Below are positions 9,095 through 17,902 of a stretch of 47,330 bases of DNA, one piece after another. The DNA is from Flavobacteriales bacterium (GTDB lineage Bacteria; Bacteroidota; Bacteroidia; Flavobacteriales; Flavobacteriaceae). Below the pieces are notes generated by a model that worked only from the letters and a program-made list of their open reading frames with translations, was not told the DNA's origin and did not search any database. The stretch is taken from positions 1 to 47,330 of the forward strand of contig JALVST010000016.1 of the NCBI GenBank assembly GCA_027024205.1, given 5' to 3'. Numbering within the stretch: position 1 is the first letter of the stretch; each line of letters begins with the position of its first letter. The position numbers were made by a program, and so were the translations under genes.

Positions 9095-10990
9095 TTAAAA
9101 CTTTTGTAAATCACGGTCTAAAATATATTTGGCGGTCTGCAAATGCGCTTTCAAATAAATTTCCATTTCTTTTCTTTTTTCCGGTTCCCGGTCTTTATAG
9201 TCTGTTAAATCACCTTCAAGATAATGGTACAATCCGATTGTTTTGTGCCTGTCTATCAACAACAAATGCGTTCGGTCTATCAAACCTTCAATTTTATCGT
9301 GGTTGAAATAGATATATGGCCGGTCTTCTTTAAACAAGTCAATCCCGAAAGTGAAATTGATATAATCGAGTTTGAGGATATGCATTAAAGTAGGAAACAA
9401 ATCTATTTGACCCGCCAACTTATCAATAATACGGGGTTGCACACCTTTATAATAAATCAGTGCAGGAATATGATTGTAAGTTAAAGGCACCGGATACCGG
9501 CGGTTGTAACCTTCACCGTGGTCGGCGACAAATAAAAAAACAGAATTTTTAAACCAAGATTTTTCAGACGCTTTGTGCATAAAATCTGCTATGGACCAAT
9601 CGGCAAAACGAGTGGCTCTGATACGGTCGGTCTTTCCTTTTATATGGCCGGGAATATAAAAAGGACCATGATCGGAAATAGTTAGGACGGTAGCTAAAAA
9701 ATTTTGCCCGCTTTCGGCCATTTTATCTATTTTTCTCAAAGCGAAATTAAACAGAAAATGGTCGTCAACGCCCCATATCGTCCTGATGGAATCTGCGGGA
9801 TAGTCCTTTTCATAATAAATCCGGTCATAAGCATTTTTAGATAAAAAATTTCCCAAATTATCAAAATCTTTATTATGCGGGATAAAAAAAGCGGTCTGAT
9901 AATGATGCGCTTTTAAAACCTGTGGCAAGCCATGATACACTTTTATGTCCGCTCCTTTGAGCGGATGTTTGTCAAAAATTTCAGGATATGCATAATTAAC
10001 CCCGTAAATACCGGCATATGTATGAATACCATTGCTATACATACGGGTAAAAGCAATGGATTGTTTAAATAAACTGTCCAAATAAGGGGTGCGATTTTCT
10101 TTATTACCGAAATAAGCCATTTTCCAAGCCGCCATACTTTCCATCAATACCAAAACCACATTTTTACGATTGGGAACCGTATCAAATCGAGTCTTGCGAC
10201 TAATAGGATTTTGATTGACCGGCCGGTTGATTTTCAAGCTTTTTTGAACAAATTTGACAGCTTCATCTTCCGGCATCAATTTGAGCGGATGCATACGGTC
10301 ATTCAAATAATTTTCATAACTTTTTTCAAATACAAAAACCGGATTGAGTTTTAATTCGTTTAGAAAGTTATTGTGCAAAACAAAAGCATCTTCCAATCGT
10401 AACGGCGCATGTACGACCCGTCCGCGAATACTGATAAATATCAATATTAACAATATCAAAAAGATTAAGGCTTTCTTTTTAACAGGCCGGGGGTCAGGTT
10501 GATACCGTTCAAACCATTTTTTCAATTGGCGGTAAAACACAAATAAAATAAGGAAAAAAGGCACAAACATAAACCAATACCGCGGTTCTTGAAAAATCAT
10601 TCCGAAAACAACAGCGGGACGGTCAAACCATTCCAAAGCTTTTACCGTAATATGTTGGTAAAACTTATGATAATAAACCACATCTGCTGCCGCCAACATA
10701 AAAGCCAAACCTAAAACGGTAAATAACCACCAAAAGGCGATTATTTTCAAAAATGTTTTATGAATAAATTCGTAGATAACCAATAAGATAAAAGCCAATA
10801 TGACGATAAAACCGGCGATTAACAGGTCGTAACGCAGCCCCCACACAAAAGCGGATAAAACATCACTAGCAGTTGAAATACCGTCATTTATCACTTCCCG
10901 GCGTTGTAAAAAATACAAAGTTGCTCTAAACAATCCGAAGATAATAACGGAAAATCCGTAAATTTTGAATATCAATTTTTTTAAATTCAT
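9095..10990 (-). CDS. LtaS-type membrane sulfatase-fold transferase
   Basis: This 631-aa protein has about five N-terminal transmembrane helices (residues 8-185) and a periplasmic alkaline-phosphatase-superfamily domain. The metal ligand Glu284 lies in VLMESMAAW, and the likely nucleophile Thr324 lies in SNGIHTYAGIYG. A later metal-binding motif is ADHGEGYNRRY, and another His motif is YNHIPALIYY. Family members transfer phosphoglycerol or phosphoethanolamine from lipids to glycans or lipid A. Gram-negative Bacteroidota make no lipoteichoic acid, so the real acceptor here is unknown. The length and the key residues are intact. Confidence 0.85.
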   Translation of the reverse strand: MNLKKLIFKIYGFSVIIFGLFRATLYFLQRREVINDGISTASDVLSAFVWGLRYDLLIAGFIVILAFILLVIYEFIHKTFLKIIAFWWLFTVLGLAFMLAAADVVYYHKFYQHITVKALEWFDRPAVVFGMIFQEPRYWFMFVPFFLILFVFYRQLKKWFERYQPDPRPVKKKALIFLILLILIFISIRGRVVHAPLRLEDAFVLHNNFLNELKLNPVFVFEKSYENYLNDRMHPLKLMPEDEAVKFVQKSLKINRPVNQNPISRKTRFDTVPNRKNVVLVLMESMAAWKMAYFGNKENRTPYLDSLFKQSIAFTRMYSNGIHTYAGIYGVNYAYPEIFDKHPLKGADIKVYHGLPQVLKAHHYQTAFFIPHNKDFDNLGNFLSKNAYDRIYYEKDYPADSIRTIWGVDDHFLFNFALRKIDKMAESGQNFLATVLTISDHGPFYIPGHIKGKTDRIRATRFADWSIADFMHKASEKSWFKNSVFLFVADHGEGYNRRYPVPLTYNHIPALIYYKGVQPRIIDKLAGQIDLFPTLMHILKLDYINFTFGIDLFKEDRPYIYFNHDKIEGLIDRTHLLLIDRHKTIGLYHYLEGDLTDYKDREPEKRKEMEIYLKAHLQTAKYILDRDLQKF

Positions 10991-11009
10991 CCGGAAAATT
11001 TTAAAATAT

Positions 11010-11017
11010 CAAAATTA
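11010..11017 (-). promoter_or_regulatory. -7 promoter element (TAATTTTG) of the LtaS-like gene
   Basis: This minus-strand TAnnTTTG match lies 19 bp upstream of the ATG at 10990. Confidence 0.4.
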
Positions 11018-11056
11018 CATAAAAAACAGCATAAAATTATTTTAGGGACAAACGGA

Positions 11057-13468
11057 TTATCTTCCCAACTTACGCGAAATCCAATTCGTCAAAATCGTTA
11101 CAAAAACGACCACGGATATGGAACTGGCAGGCATTAAAATAGCGGCAACAATGGGGGTTAAACGGTCGGATATGGCAAAGCCCAACCCGATAACATTATA
11201 TAAAAACGCCATAACAAAACTAGCGTAAATAATGTGCTTGGTATGTATAGCAACTCGTAGAAAATCAGGTAATTGCAAAAGTTTATCTGCTTTTAAAATC
11301 CCATCGGACGAAGGTGTAAACACATTGGTATTTTCCGATATGGCGATGCCTACATCAGCTTGTTGCAAGGCGCCGGCATCGTTGAGTCCGTCACCTATCA
11401 TCATCACATTTTCGCCCCGTTCTTGCAAATTTTGTATAAAATCCATTTTATCGTGAACGGATTGGTTAAAACGGTATTTAATACCTGCGGGTAAGATTTT
11501 TTCCAAAATGGGTTTTTCATTGTCATTGTCGCCGGATAAAATGTACAAATCATATCGTTTTTGCAATCTTTGAAACAAAAATTTCAAACCTATACGGTAA
11601 TGGGCTTCAAAGACGAATTTTCCAAGGATTTTATCATTCCGGGCGATCCAAACCCGTGTACCGTTTTCAGGTATTGCTCCTGTAAACGTTGCCGAACCTA
11701 TTTTATAAGTGTCCACACCGGCACGGGCGCTGATACCTTGTCCGGTTCGTTCGGTTATATCTTCCAAATCCGTAACCGGCACCTCTTTCAGATATTCGTA
11801 AATCAACCGGCTCAACGGATGATTGGAAGCTTTTGTCATTATCTTGATAATCGATTTTTGTGCCGGTGTCAACTCTTGTCCTTCATAACGCACTTTATAT
11901 TTTTCTTGTAAAGTCAAAGTCCCGGTTTTATCAAAAACGATGCTGTTTATTTTAGATAAATTTTCTACGACTTGGGCATTTTTTAGATAAAACTGCCGGT
12001 AACCGAATTGCCGTAAAATATTGCCAAAAGCAAAAGGTGCCGATAACGCCAAAGCACAAGGACAAGCCACAATCAATATGGCGGTAACCACCCAAATAGC
12101 TTTTCCAAAACCGACGGTTAGCCCCCAATACACACCGGCTAATAGTGCAATACCCAAAATTACAAATGTAAAATATTGACTGATTTTATCGGTCAGGTTT
12201 TTGATAGTCAGCGCTTTATGATTGTTAAAAGCTTCCCGGCTCCAAAGTTTGGTCAAGTAACTATTATCTACGTCATTAATAGCTTCTACCTCGATATAAC
12301 CACCAATTTGTTTACCTCCGGCCAGTAATTGATCGCCTACTTGTTTTTCAACGGGTAATGATTCACCGGTCACAAAACTGTAATCGATAAGTGCCGGATT
12401 TTTCATCAAAATACCGTCCACGGGAATAATCTCTTCATTGCGAACGATAAAACGGTCGCCGGGCTGTAAATCTTTAATTTCGACGATTTCTTCTTTACCG
12501 TTTTCTATTTTGGTCACGGCAATGGGAAAATAAGATTTGTAATCACGTTCAAAAGAGAGATAATCATAAGTGATCCGCTGAAAATATTTGCCCAAAAGCA
12601 AGAAAAACACCAAGCCGGTCAAACTGTCAAAATAGCCGGCACCGGTGTCGGTCAAAACTTCGTAAAGACTTCTTAAAAACAAAACACTAATCCCCAGAGC
12701 GATTAAAATATCGACATTGACGATTTTTTGCCGTAAACCTTTAATGGCGCTTTCAAAATACTCATTAGCGGAATAAAAAACCACCGGAACGGATAAGCCC
12801 AACATTATCCAACGGAACAAAGGGACAAATTTTTCCAGCCAATAGCCTTCGCTTTGAATATATTCAGGCAATGCCATCAACATAATATTACCAAAAGCAA
12901 AACCGGCAATCGCCAAACGGTATAACAATTTTTTATTAGATTTTTTTTTGTCTTTTTCCAAATCTTCCAAGCTGATCAAAGGCGGATAGGCAATAGAAGC
13001 AAGGATTTCCACAATTTGACGAAGGGTTACTATACTGCCATTAAAAGTAATGCGGACGGTTTTTGCCGGAAAATTAACTTCGGAGCGGGTAATACCGGGA
13101 TTGAGTTTATCGAGATGCTCCAAGACCCAAATACACGAACTGCAATGAATATTGGGAATATAAAAATTGACGACTTTGGTCTGTCCGTCATCAAATTCCA
13201 ATAGTTTTTTTTCTATTTCCGGTTTATCCAGATAAGCATATTTTTGCTTAATGCTTTCATCTACTTCATCCGCTTTGATACCCGGCGTTTCATTAATGGT
13301 ATAATATTGCGATAACTGATTTTTATTTAAGATCTCATACACTGTTTTACAACCGTTGCAACAAAAAGGTTTGTCATCAAACCAAACGGTTTCACTTTCT
13401 GTCATTTCCAATCCGCAATGATAACAAGTTAATTTTTGTTGATGATTTGATGATTTTATCTGGTTCAT
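11057..13468 (-). CDS. CcoI/FixI-type heavy-metal P1B ATPase
   Basis: This 803-aa protein exports or delivers copper, typically for assembly of cbb3 cytochrome oxidase. It has an N-terminal Cys-rich domain (CYHCGLEM ... FCCNGC, residues 15-39) and an HMA domain with HCSSC. Eight transmembrane helices follow, the sixth with the CPC motif (VACPCALALS). The actuator has TGES, the phosphorylation site is DKTGTLT, the nucleotide-binding domain has SNHPLSR, and the hinge is MIGDGLNDAGAL. All catalytic motifs are intact. In most Bacteroidota this gene sits beside ccoS and ccoN. Here its neighbours are an LtaS-like gene downstream and, beyond repeat DNA, a 31-aa membrane-peptide gene upstream. Confidence 0.88.
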   Translation of the reverse strand: MNQIKSSNHQQKLTCYHCGLEMTESETVWFDDKPFCCNGCKTVYEILNKNQLSQYYTINETPGIKADEVDESIKQKYAYLDKPEIEKKLLEFDDGQTKVVNFYIPNIHCSSCIWVLEHLDKLNPGITRSEVNFPAKTVRITFNGSIVTLRQIVEILASIAYPPLISLEDLEKDKKKSNKKLLYRLAIAGFAFGNIMLMALPEYIQSEGYWLEKFVPLFRWIMLGLSVPVVFYSANEYFESAIKGLRQKIVNVDILIALGISVLFLRSLYEVLTDTGAGYFDSLTGLVFFLLLGKYFQRITYDYLSFERDYKSYFPIAVTKIENGKEEIVEIKDLQPGDRFIVRNEEIIPVDGILMKNPALIDYSFVTGESLPVEKQVGDQLLAGGKQIGGYIEVEAINDVDNSYLTKLWSREAFNNHKALTIKNLTDKISQYFTFVILGIALLAGVYWGLTVGFGKAIWVVTAILIVACPCALALSAPFAFGNILRQFGYRQFYLKNAQVVENLSKINSIVFDKTGTLTLQEKYKVRYEGQELTPAQKSIIKIMTKASNHPLSRLIYEYLKEVPVTDLEDITERTGQGISARAGVDTYKIGSATFTGAIPENGTRVWIARNDKILGKFVFEAHYRIGLKFLFQRLQKRYDLYILSGDNDNEKPILEKILPAGIKYRFNQSVHDKMDFIQNLQERGENVMMIGDGLNDAGALQQADVGIAISENTNVFTPSSDGILKADKLLQLPDFLRVAIHTKHIIYASFVMAFLYNVIGLGFAISDRLTPIVAAILMPASSISVVVFVTILTNWISRKLGR

Positions 13469-13556
13469 AGAATGTTTTGCTCTTTAATGACTACCTATTG
13501 CTTCAAAATGCAACACTACTTCTAACTTGATGAAATGATGTTCGAGGTCATGTGTC

Positions 13557-13720
13557 TGATGTCAGCTGTCATTTCGATCCCTTCGGAAGTAGAGAGAGAA
13601 ATCTCAACAATAATATAGCTCACACTGGAGACGGGATGTCATTTTGTTCCATTCTCCATTCTCCAATTTTAATTCTCAATTCATTCGCACTTGGCACTAT
13701 GTCGCTTTCCACTTTCATCT
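13557..13720. repeat. Intergenic repeat patch (GTCATTTCGAT / GAGAGAAATCTC type)
   Basis: The 255 bp between the ATPase and the short membrane-peptide gene hold repeat-like DNA. GTCATTTCGATCCCTTCGG followed by AGAGAGAAATCTC matches, in inverse orientation, the patch at 20300-20370 (GGATTTCTCG ... TCGAAATGACA), and is similar to 44281-44332. A run of ATTCTCC/AATTCTC-like short repeats (13650-13682) and CTTTCCACTTTC follows. No gene was seen in it. Confidence 0.55.
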
Positions 13721-13723
13721 GCG

Positions 13724-13819
13724 TTACTTCCCCGAGGTGTATAATTGCATCAAAAACATGATAATCAACACAATAACAATCAATCCCATAATGTATAAAA
13801 CGGCGTCTTTTCCTTTCAT
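13724..13819 (-). CDS. 31-aa single-pass membrane peptide
   Basis: A short frame encodes MKGKDAVLYIMGLIVIVLII followed by MFLMQLYTSGK and TAA. It has a basic N-terminus, one hydrophobic helix of about 18 residues and a short polar tail. A consensus TATCTTTG promoter element lies 15 bp before the ATG, which leaves almost no 5' leader. I do not recognise a family. Small one-helix subunits are common in respiratory and transport complexes, and the flanking genes are a CcoI-type copper ATPase and a membrane pyrophosphatase, so an accessory-subunit role is possible but is inference. The gene is shorter than most gene finders report. Confidence 0.6.
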   Translation of the reverse strand: MKGKDAVLYIMGLIVIVLIIMFLMQLYTSGK

Positions 13820-13834
13820 TCGGTTTATTTTTGG

Positions 13835-13842
13835 CAAAGATA
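13835..13842 (-). promoter_or_regulatory. -7 promoter element (TATCTTTG) of the 31-aa peptide gene
   Basis: This TAnnTTTG match is on the minus strand with the ATG at 13819. Transcription would start around 13828, giving a leader of about 8 nt. Confidence 0.55.
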
Positions 13843-13894
13843 CGGATAAATTGAATAAGACCTGCCAGTTTTTAAAAACCGATTAGGTCCGGAA

Positions 13895-13928
13895 GAAAAA
13901 AAATAAGGCGTTCAAAATGAACGCCTTA
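13895..13928 (-). terminator. Intrinsic terminator of the pyrophosphatase gene
   Basis: A perfect 10-bp stem, TAAGGCGTTC/GAACGCCTTA (13904-13913/13919-13928), encloses AAAAT and is followed on the minus strand by about eight U. It sits 24 bp after the stop codon of the pyrophosphatase gene. Confidence 0.9.
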
Positions 13929-13951
13929 TAAAAAATCTATATGTTATCAAA

Positions 13952-16108
13952 TTACTTTGTCAATAGCGGCGCTAAAATCAAAGCTACAACAGACATTAAT
14001 TTAATCAAGATATTTAACGAAGGACCGGAGGTATCTTTAAACGGATCACCGACAGTATCCCCGGTAACGGCAGCGGCGTGCACTTCACTACCTTTACCGT
14101 ATTTTTTACCTTTGATTTCTATCCCTTCTTCAATCATTTTTTTGGCGTTATCCCAAGCACCACCGGCATTGGCTTGGAAAATAGCCATCATTACACCGGT
14201 TACGGTTACACCGGCAAGCAAACCGCCGAGCATTTCGGGGCCACCGGCAAACCCGATAATAACAGGTGTCAAGACGGCAATTAAACCGGGCAGGAGCATC
14301 TCTCGAATAGAAGCTTTGGTAGAGATAGCCACACATTTTTCATATTCGGCTTTTCCGTCAGCCTGGTCAAAGACTTTTTTATCTTCGGCTGACCATTGGT
14401 CCTCGTCTTTACCTTCATTTTTTTGCATGATTTTAAGGGCATTTTTCAATTCCGGGATATTGTGGAACTGACGACGCACTTCGTCAATCATATCTTCGGC
14501 GGCACGTCCCACGGCATCCATAGCCATAGAGGAGAACAAGAACGGCAACATACCACCGAGTAACAAGCCCCCCATGACTTTGGGGTTGGAAATGTCAATC
14601 ACATCAATACCGGCCGTATGCATGAAAGCGGAGAATAACGCCAAAGCCGTTAAAGCGGCAGAGCCAATAGCAAATCCCTTTCCGATAGCAGCGGTTGTAT
14701 TACCGACGGCATCCAGTTTATCTGTTCTTTCACGGATTTCTTTGGGTAGATTAGCCATCTCGGCGATACCACCGGCGTTATCGGCGATAGGTCCGTAAGC
14801 ATCAACGGCTAATTGGATACCCAAATTGGACAACATACCGATAGCGGCAATAGCAATACCGTATAAACCGGCAAAATGATAAGCACCGATAATGGCTATT
14901 ACGATAAAGATAATAGGCCATAAAGTGGATTGCATACCAACGGCTATACCGGAAATAATATTGGTCGCATGACCGGTTGTGGATTGTTTAACGATTTTTA
15001 AAACCGGTTTTTTTCCGGTTCCGGTATAATATTCGGTAATCATACCGATGGTCACACCTGCTAATAATCCTAAAACAATGGCATAAAAGATACCCATTGC
15101 AGTATAAGTTTTACCTCCTGTTTCCCAAGATTCCGGTAAATAATTTGTTACAATAAAATAGGTAACAATGATCATTAACACGGCAGCAATAATTTCACCG
15201 GCATTTAAAGCTTTATGCGGACTGCCACCTTCTTTGACTTTGACAAAGAAAGTACCGATAATGGATGTGACGATACCGGCAGCGGCTAAGATTAAAGGTA
15301 ATAAAACGGCATTAAGGCTGTTATCGCCTGTAAAACCGCCTGTTCCGATAAACACGGCTCCCAGAACCATGGAGGAAACAATGGAACCGACATAAGATTC
15401 AAACAAGTCAGCTCCCATACCGGCCACATCACCGACATTATCACCTACGTTATCGGCAATAGTAGCAGGGTTTAACGGGTGGTCTTCGGGGATGCCGGCT
15501 TCAACTTTTCCAACCAAATCAGCACCGACATCAGCGGCTTTGGTATAGATACCACCGCCGACACGGGCAAACAATGCGATAGAAGACGCTCCGAAAGAAT
15601 ATCCGGTAATGACAGTAATAACTTTAAGAATATCCCAATCCATATTGGAATATATCAAAAATAAAAGCGTCAAACCGGTAACGCCCAATCCGACAACCGC
15701 CATACCCATGACACTACCACCGGTAAAAGCCACTTCAAGGGCTTTTCCCAAACTCGTACGAGCGGCGTTGGTAGTTCTCACATTAGCATTGGTAGCCACA
15801 CGCATCCCAATAAAGCCTGCCAAAGCGGAACTGAAAGCTCCAACTATAAATGAGACACCTACCAACCAAGAAGATTCTTTGGTATCGGCAGAAAAAGCCA
15901 ATAATGCAAAGACAACGGCTACAAAAATCCATAAAACTTTGTATTCGGCCATCAAAAAGGCCATAGCACCTTTACGAATGTGTTGGGCAATACGCGCCAT
16001 ACGGTTCGTCCCAACATCTTGTTTGGCAACCCACACAGAGCGCCAATACGTAAATAATAAAGCGATAATACCAATCGCCAAGACAACATAAATAATGTTT
16101 TGAGTCAT
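13952..16108 (-). CDS. hppA: Membrane-bound ion-translocating pyrophosphatase
   Basis: This 718-aa polytopic protein hydrolyses PPi and pumps H+ or Na+ out of the cytoplasm. Hallmark motifs are [39 protein letters not shown] and, near the C-terminus, [15 protein letters not shown]. In the segment that decides K+ dependence it reads [18 protein letters not shown], with Ala where K+-independent enzymes have Lys, so it should be K+-stimulated. The gate Glu is in DLFESYVG, the position seen in Na+-pumping and Na+/H+ dual enzymes and not the plant-type GSYAE position. It is probably a Na+ or Na+,H+ pump. It is transcribed alone, with its own promoter and a strong terminator. Confidence 0.93.
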   Translation of the reverse strand: MTQNIIYVVLAIGIIALLFTYWRSVWVAKQDVGTNRMARIAQHIRKGAMAFLMAEYKVLWIFVAVVFALLAFSADTKESSWLVGVSFIVGAFSSALAGFIGMRVATNANVRTTNAARTSLGKALEVAFTGGSVMGMAVVGLGVTGLTLLFLIYSNMDWDILKVITVITGYSFGASSIALFARVGGGIYTKAADVGADLVGKVEAGIPEDHPLNPATIADNVGDNVGDVAGMGADLFESYVGSIVSSMVLGAVFIGTGGFTGDNSLNAVLLPLILAAAGIVTSIIGTFFVKVKEGGSPHKALNAGEIIAAVLMIIVTYFIVTNYLPESWETGGKTYTAMGIFYAIVLGLLAGVTIGMITEYYTGTGKKPVLKIVKQSTTGHATNIISGIAVGMQSTLWPIIFIVIAIIGAYHFAGLYGIAIAAIGMLSNLGIQLAVDAYGPIADNAGGIAEMANLPKEIRERTDKLDAVGNTTAAIGKGFAIGSAALTALALFSAFMHTAGIDVIDISNPKVMGGLLLGGMLPFLFSSMAMDAVGRAAEDMIDEVRRQFHNIPELKNALKIMQKNEGKDEDQWSAEDKKVFDQADGKAEYEKCVAISTKASIREMLLPGLIAVLTPVIIGFAGGPEMLGGLLAGVTVTGVMMAIFQANAGGAWDNAKKMIEEGIEIKGKKYGKGSEVHAAAVTGDTVGDPFKDTSGPSLNILIKLMSVVALILAPLLTK

Positions 16109-16133
16109 TTTAGTTCATTTTTTAATTTATTGC

Positions 16134-16141
16134 AAAAATAG
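16134..16141 (-). promoter_or_regulatory. -7 promoter element (TATTTTTG) of hppA
   Basis: This minus-strand TAnnTTTG match lies 25 bp upstream of the ATG at 16108. The rest of the 250-bp gap to dusB is AT-rich and shows no gene. Confidence 0.5.
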
Positions 16142-16359
16142 TTAATTTATTGAATTTTAGAACATAATTAAATTTTTTATTGTTTTTTTTATAAAAATCT
16201 TATTTTATTTGACAAAGCAGGTTAAAATTTATCATATCATTAAAATTATAACATAATATGTGAAACTTATAAACTTCGTTTATGTTTTTTTTATTCCGGT
16301 ATAAGTATTGAAAAGTAAAATTTAGTCATTTGATGCCTAATGTTTATAAGTAAATACAC

Positions 16360-17337
16360 TTAATGATAATACCGTTCAATGTCATTAAAAATCTTATAAA
16401 TCTCATCTAAATGATCTTCTGTTACCAAACGGATACGAAATTGTTTAAAGTTAGGGATACCTTTAAAATAATTTGAATAGTGTGGACGGGTTTCCAAGAT
16501 GCCTAATCGCTCTCCTTTCCATTTTATAGCTAATTCGAGATGTTTTTTTACCATTGATAAACGTTCGGAAACTGTTGGCATTTCCAGAATTTCACCCGTA
16601 GCGAAATAATGTTTTATCTGTTTAAATATCCAAGGATTGCCGATAGCCGCACGACCTATCATAGCACCGTCTAAGCCGAATTCGTCCCTGATGCGTTTGG
16701 CATCTTGCGGTGTTTTGATATCGCCATTGGCAAAGACAGGTATTTTGATGTGCGGATTGTGTTTGACTTCTGCTATTTTGTGCCAATCTGCCGCACCGCT
16801 ATACATTTGTTTACGGGTACGGCCATGAATGGAAATGGCTTTAATACCTGCATCTTGCAAACGTTCTGCCACTTCATTGATAACGATACTGTTTTCATCC
16901 CAACCCAACCGGGTTTTGACTGTTACGGGCAAATTGGTATGTTTGACCACCGCTTCGGTCATTTTTTGCATTAGATCCAAATCCCGTAAAATCCCGGCAC
17001 CGGCGCCTTTACGCACTACTTTTTTTACCGGACAACCGTAATTGATATCGATGATATCCGGCTCTACACGTTCAATCCTTTCCACGGCTTTGAGCATCGA
17101 ATCGATATTGTGTCCGAAAATCTGTATCCCTACCGGGCGTTCAGCTTCAAAAATATCCAGTTTTTTAGCGGATTTTTCCGCATCGCGTATCAAACCTTCC
17201 GATGAGACAAATTCGGTAAACATCAAATCCACACCATATGCCTTACATAATGCCCGGAACGGCGGGTCACTGATGTCTTCCATAGGCGCCAATATCAATG
17301 GAAAATCCGGTAATTTAACAGAACCGATTTTTATCAT
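16360..17337 (-). CDS. dusB: tRNA-dihydrouridine synthase
   Basis: This 325-aa FMN enzyme reduces uridine to dihydrouridine in the tRNA D-loop. The TIM-barrel starts with LILAPMEDISDPPFR. The catalytic Cys is in DINYGCPVKKV, followed by GAGAGIL. FMN and tRNA contacts include KTRLGWDE, SIHGRTRKQMYSG, FANGDIKT and GAMIGRAAIGNPWIF. The length and motifs are those of the DusB/NifR3 family. It has its own two-part promoter and is a single gene, with the heme-c lipoprotein 62 bp upstream on the same strand. Confidence 0.93.
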   Translation of the reverse strand: MIKIGSVKLPDFPLILAPMEDISDPPFRALCKAYGVDLMFTEFVSSEGLIRDAEKSAKKLDIFEAERPVGIQIFGHNIDSMLKAVERIERVEPDIIDINYGCPVKKVVRKGAGAGILRDLDLMQKMTEAVVKHTNLPVTVKTRLGWDENSIVINEVAERLQDAGIKAISIHGRTRKQMYSGAADWHKIAEVKHNPHIKIPVFANGDIKTPQDAKRIRDEFGLDGAMIGRAAIGNPWIFKQIKHYFATGEILEMPTVSERLSMVKKHLELAIKWKGERLGILETRPHYSNYFKGIPNFKQFRIRLVTEDHLDEIYKIFNDIERYYH

Positions 17338-17351
17338 CTAAATTTTTTTGC

Positions 17352-17382
17352 CAAAAATACAATAAAGAGTGATTGCGAACAA
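17352..17382 (-). promoter_or_regulatory. Two-part Bacteroidota promoter of dusB
   Basis: On the minus strand TTG (17380-17382), 20 bp, then TATTTTTG (17352-17359), matches the -33/-7 consensus TTTG-N19-21-TAnnTTTG. The ATG of dusB is 14 bp downstream of the -7 element. Confidence 0.6.
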
Positions 17383-17399
17383 TTAGCATAAAGAAAAAA

Positions 17400-17846
17400 T
17401 TATCTTGGAGTTGTAATTTTTATAAAATCATAACCGGTTAGTTTGTGACAGGCATTACAGGTATTTTGTATATGATTGTAGGCTTTATCAAAATCAGATT
17501 GATTCGGATTTTTCAAAATCCGTGTCATGTTTTGTAAAGAGGGAAAAATCATTTTTAAACGGGTCGTCTCTTTTCTTTGAGCTTGATAAGTGATGATTTT
17601 TTTTAAAACTTCCTGCATTTCGTGAATTTCGAATGTGGCATATCGCCAATTTTTTGTTTGCCCTGCCCGGTAAAGTTCTTGAAAATGGTGATTGACCGTA
17701 TTCATCAAATCACCAAACCCCGGTTTATAACTCCGGGCAATAACAGTTTTCAAACTATCCACTTGTTTTTGCAATTGTATGATTTGCCGGTCGTTTTGTT
17801 GACAAGATATGACAAGCCATACAAAACTCATCCAAAAGTATTTCAT
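17400..17846 (-). CDS. Mono-heme c-type lipoprotein
   Basis: This 148-aa protein has a lipobox-like WLVISC near residue 15, a short coiled coil (IIQLQKQVDSLKTVI), and an all-helical body ending in TCNACHKLTGYDFIKI. The CxxCH motif is the covalent heme-c attachment site, and its C-terminal location resembles cytochrome c' rather than class I cytochrome c. An axial sixth ligand is not obvious. It would be periplasmic or attached to the outer membrane; the redox partner is unknown. A 7-bp hairpin (AGCAAGA/TCTTGCT, 17847-17867) directly abuts the ATG. It lies 56 bp after the acyl-CoA dehydrogenase gene. Confidence 0.7.
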   Translation of the reverse strand: MKYFWMSFVWLVISCQQNDRQIIQLQKQVDSLKTVIARSYKPGFGDLMNTVNHHFQELYRAGQTKNWRYATFEIHEMQEVLKKIITYQAQRKETTRLKMIFPSLQNMTRILKNPNQSDFDKAYNHIQNTCNACHKLTGYDFIKITTPR

Positions 17847-17902
17847 AGCAAGATTATTTTTCTTGCTACAAGTTATGGATTTTTAGACTACAAACAAATG
17901 AT

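Noticed and set aside
13941-14471. 176-codon plus-strand open frame
   Set aside because: It lies wholly antisense to the membrane pyrophosphatase, whose motifs are unmistakable, and shows no homology of its own.
15609-16091. 160-codon plus-strand frame
   Set aside because: Antisense to hppA; no start signal, no recognisable domain.
16262-16295. ATAAAC-TTC-GTTTAT hairpin followed by T-run between hppA and dusB
   Set aside because: On the plus strand it looks like a terminator but no plus-strand gene precedes it; its GTTTAT has no partner 21 bp away, so it is not counted as a LytTR site.
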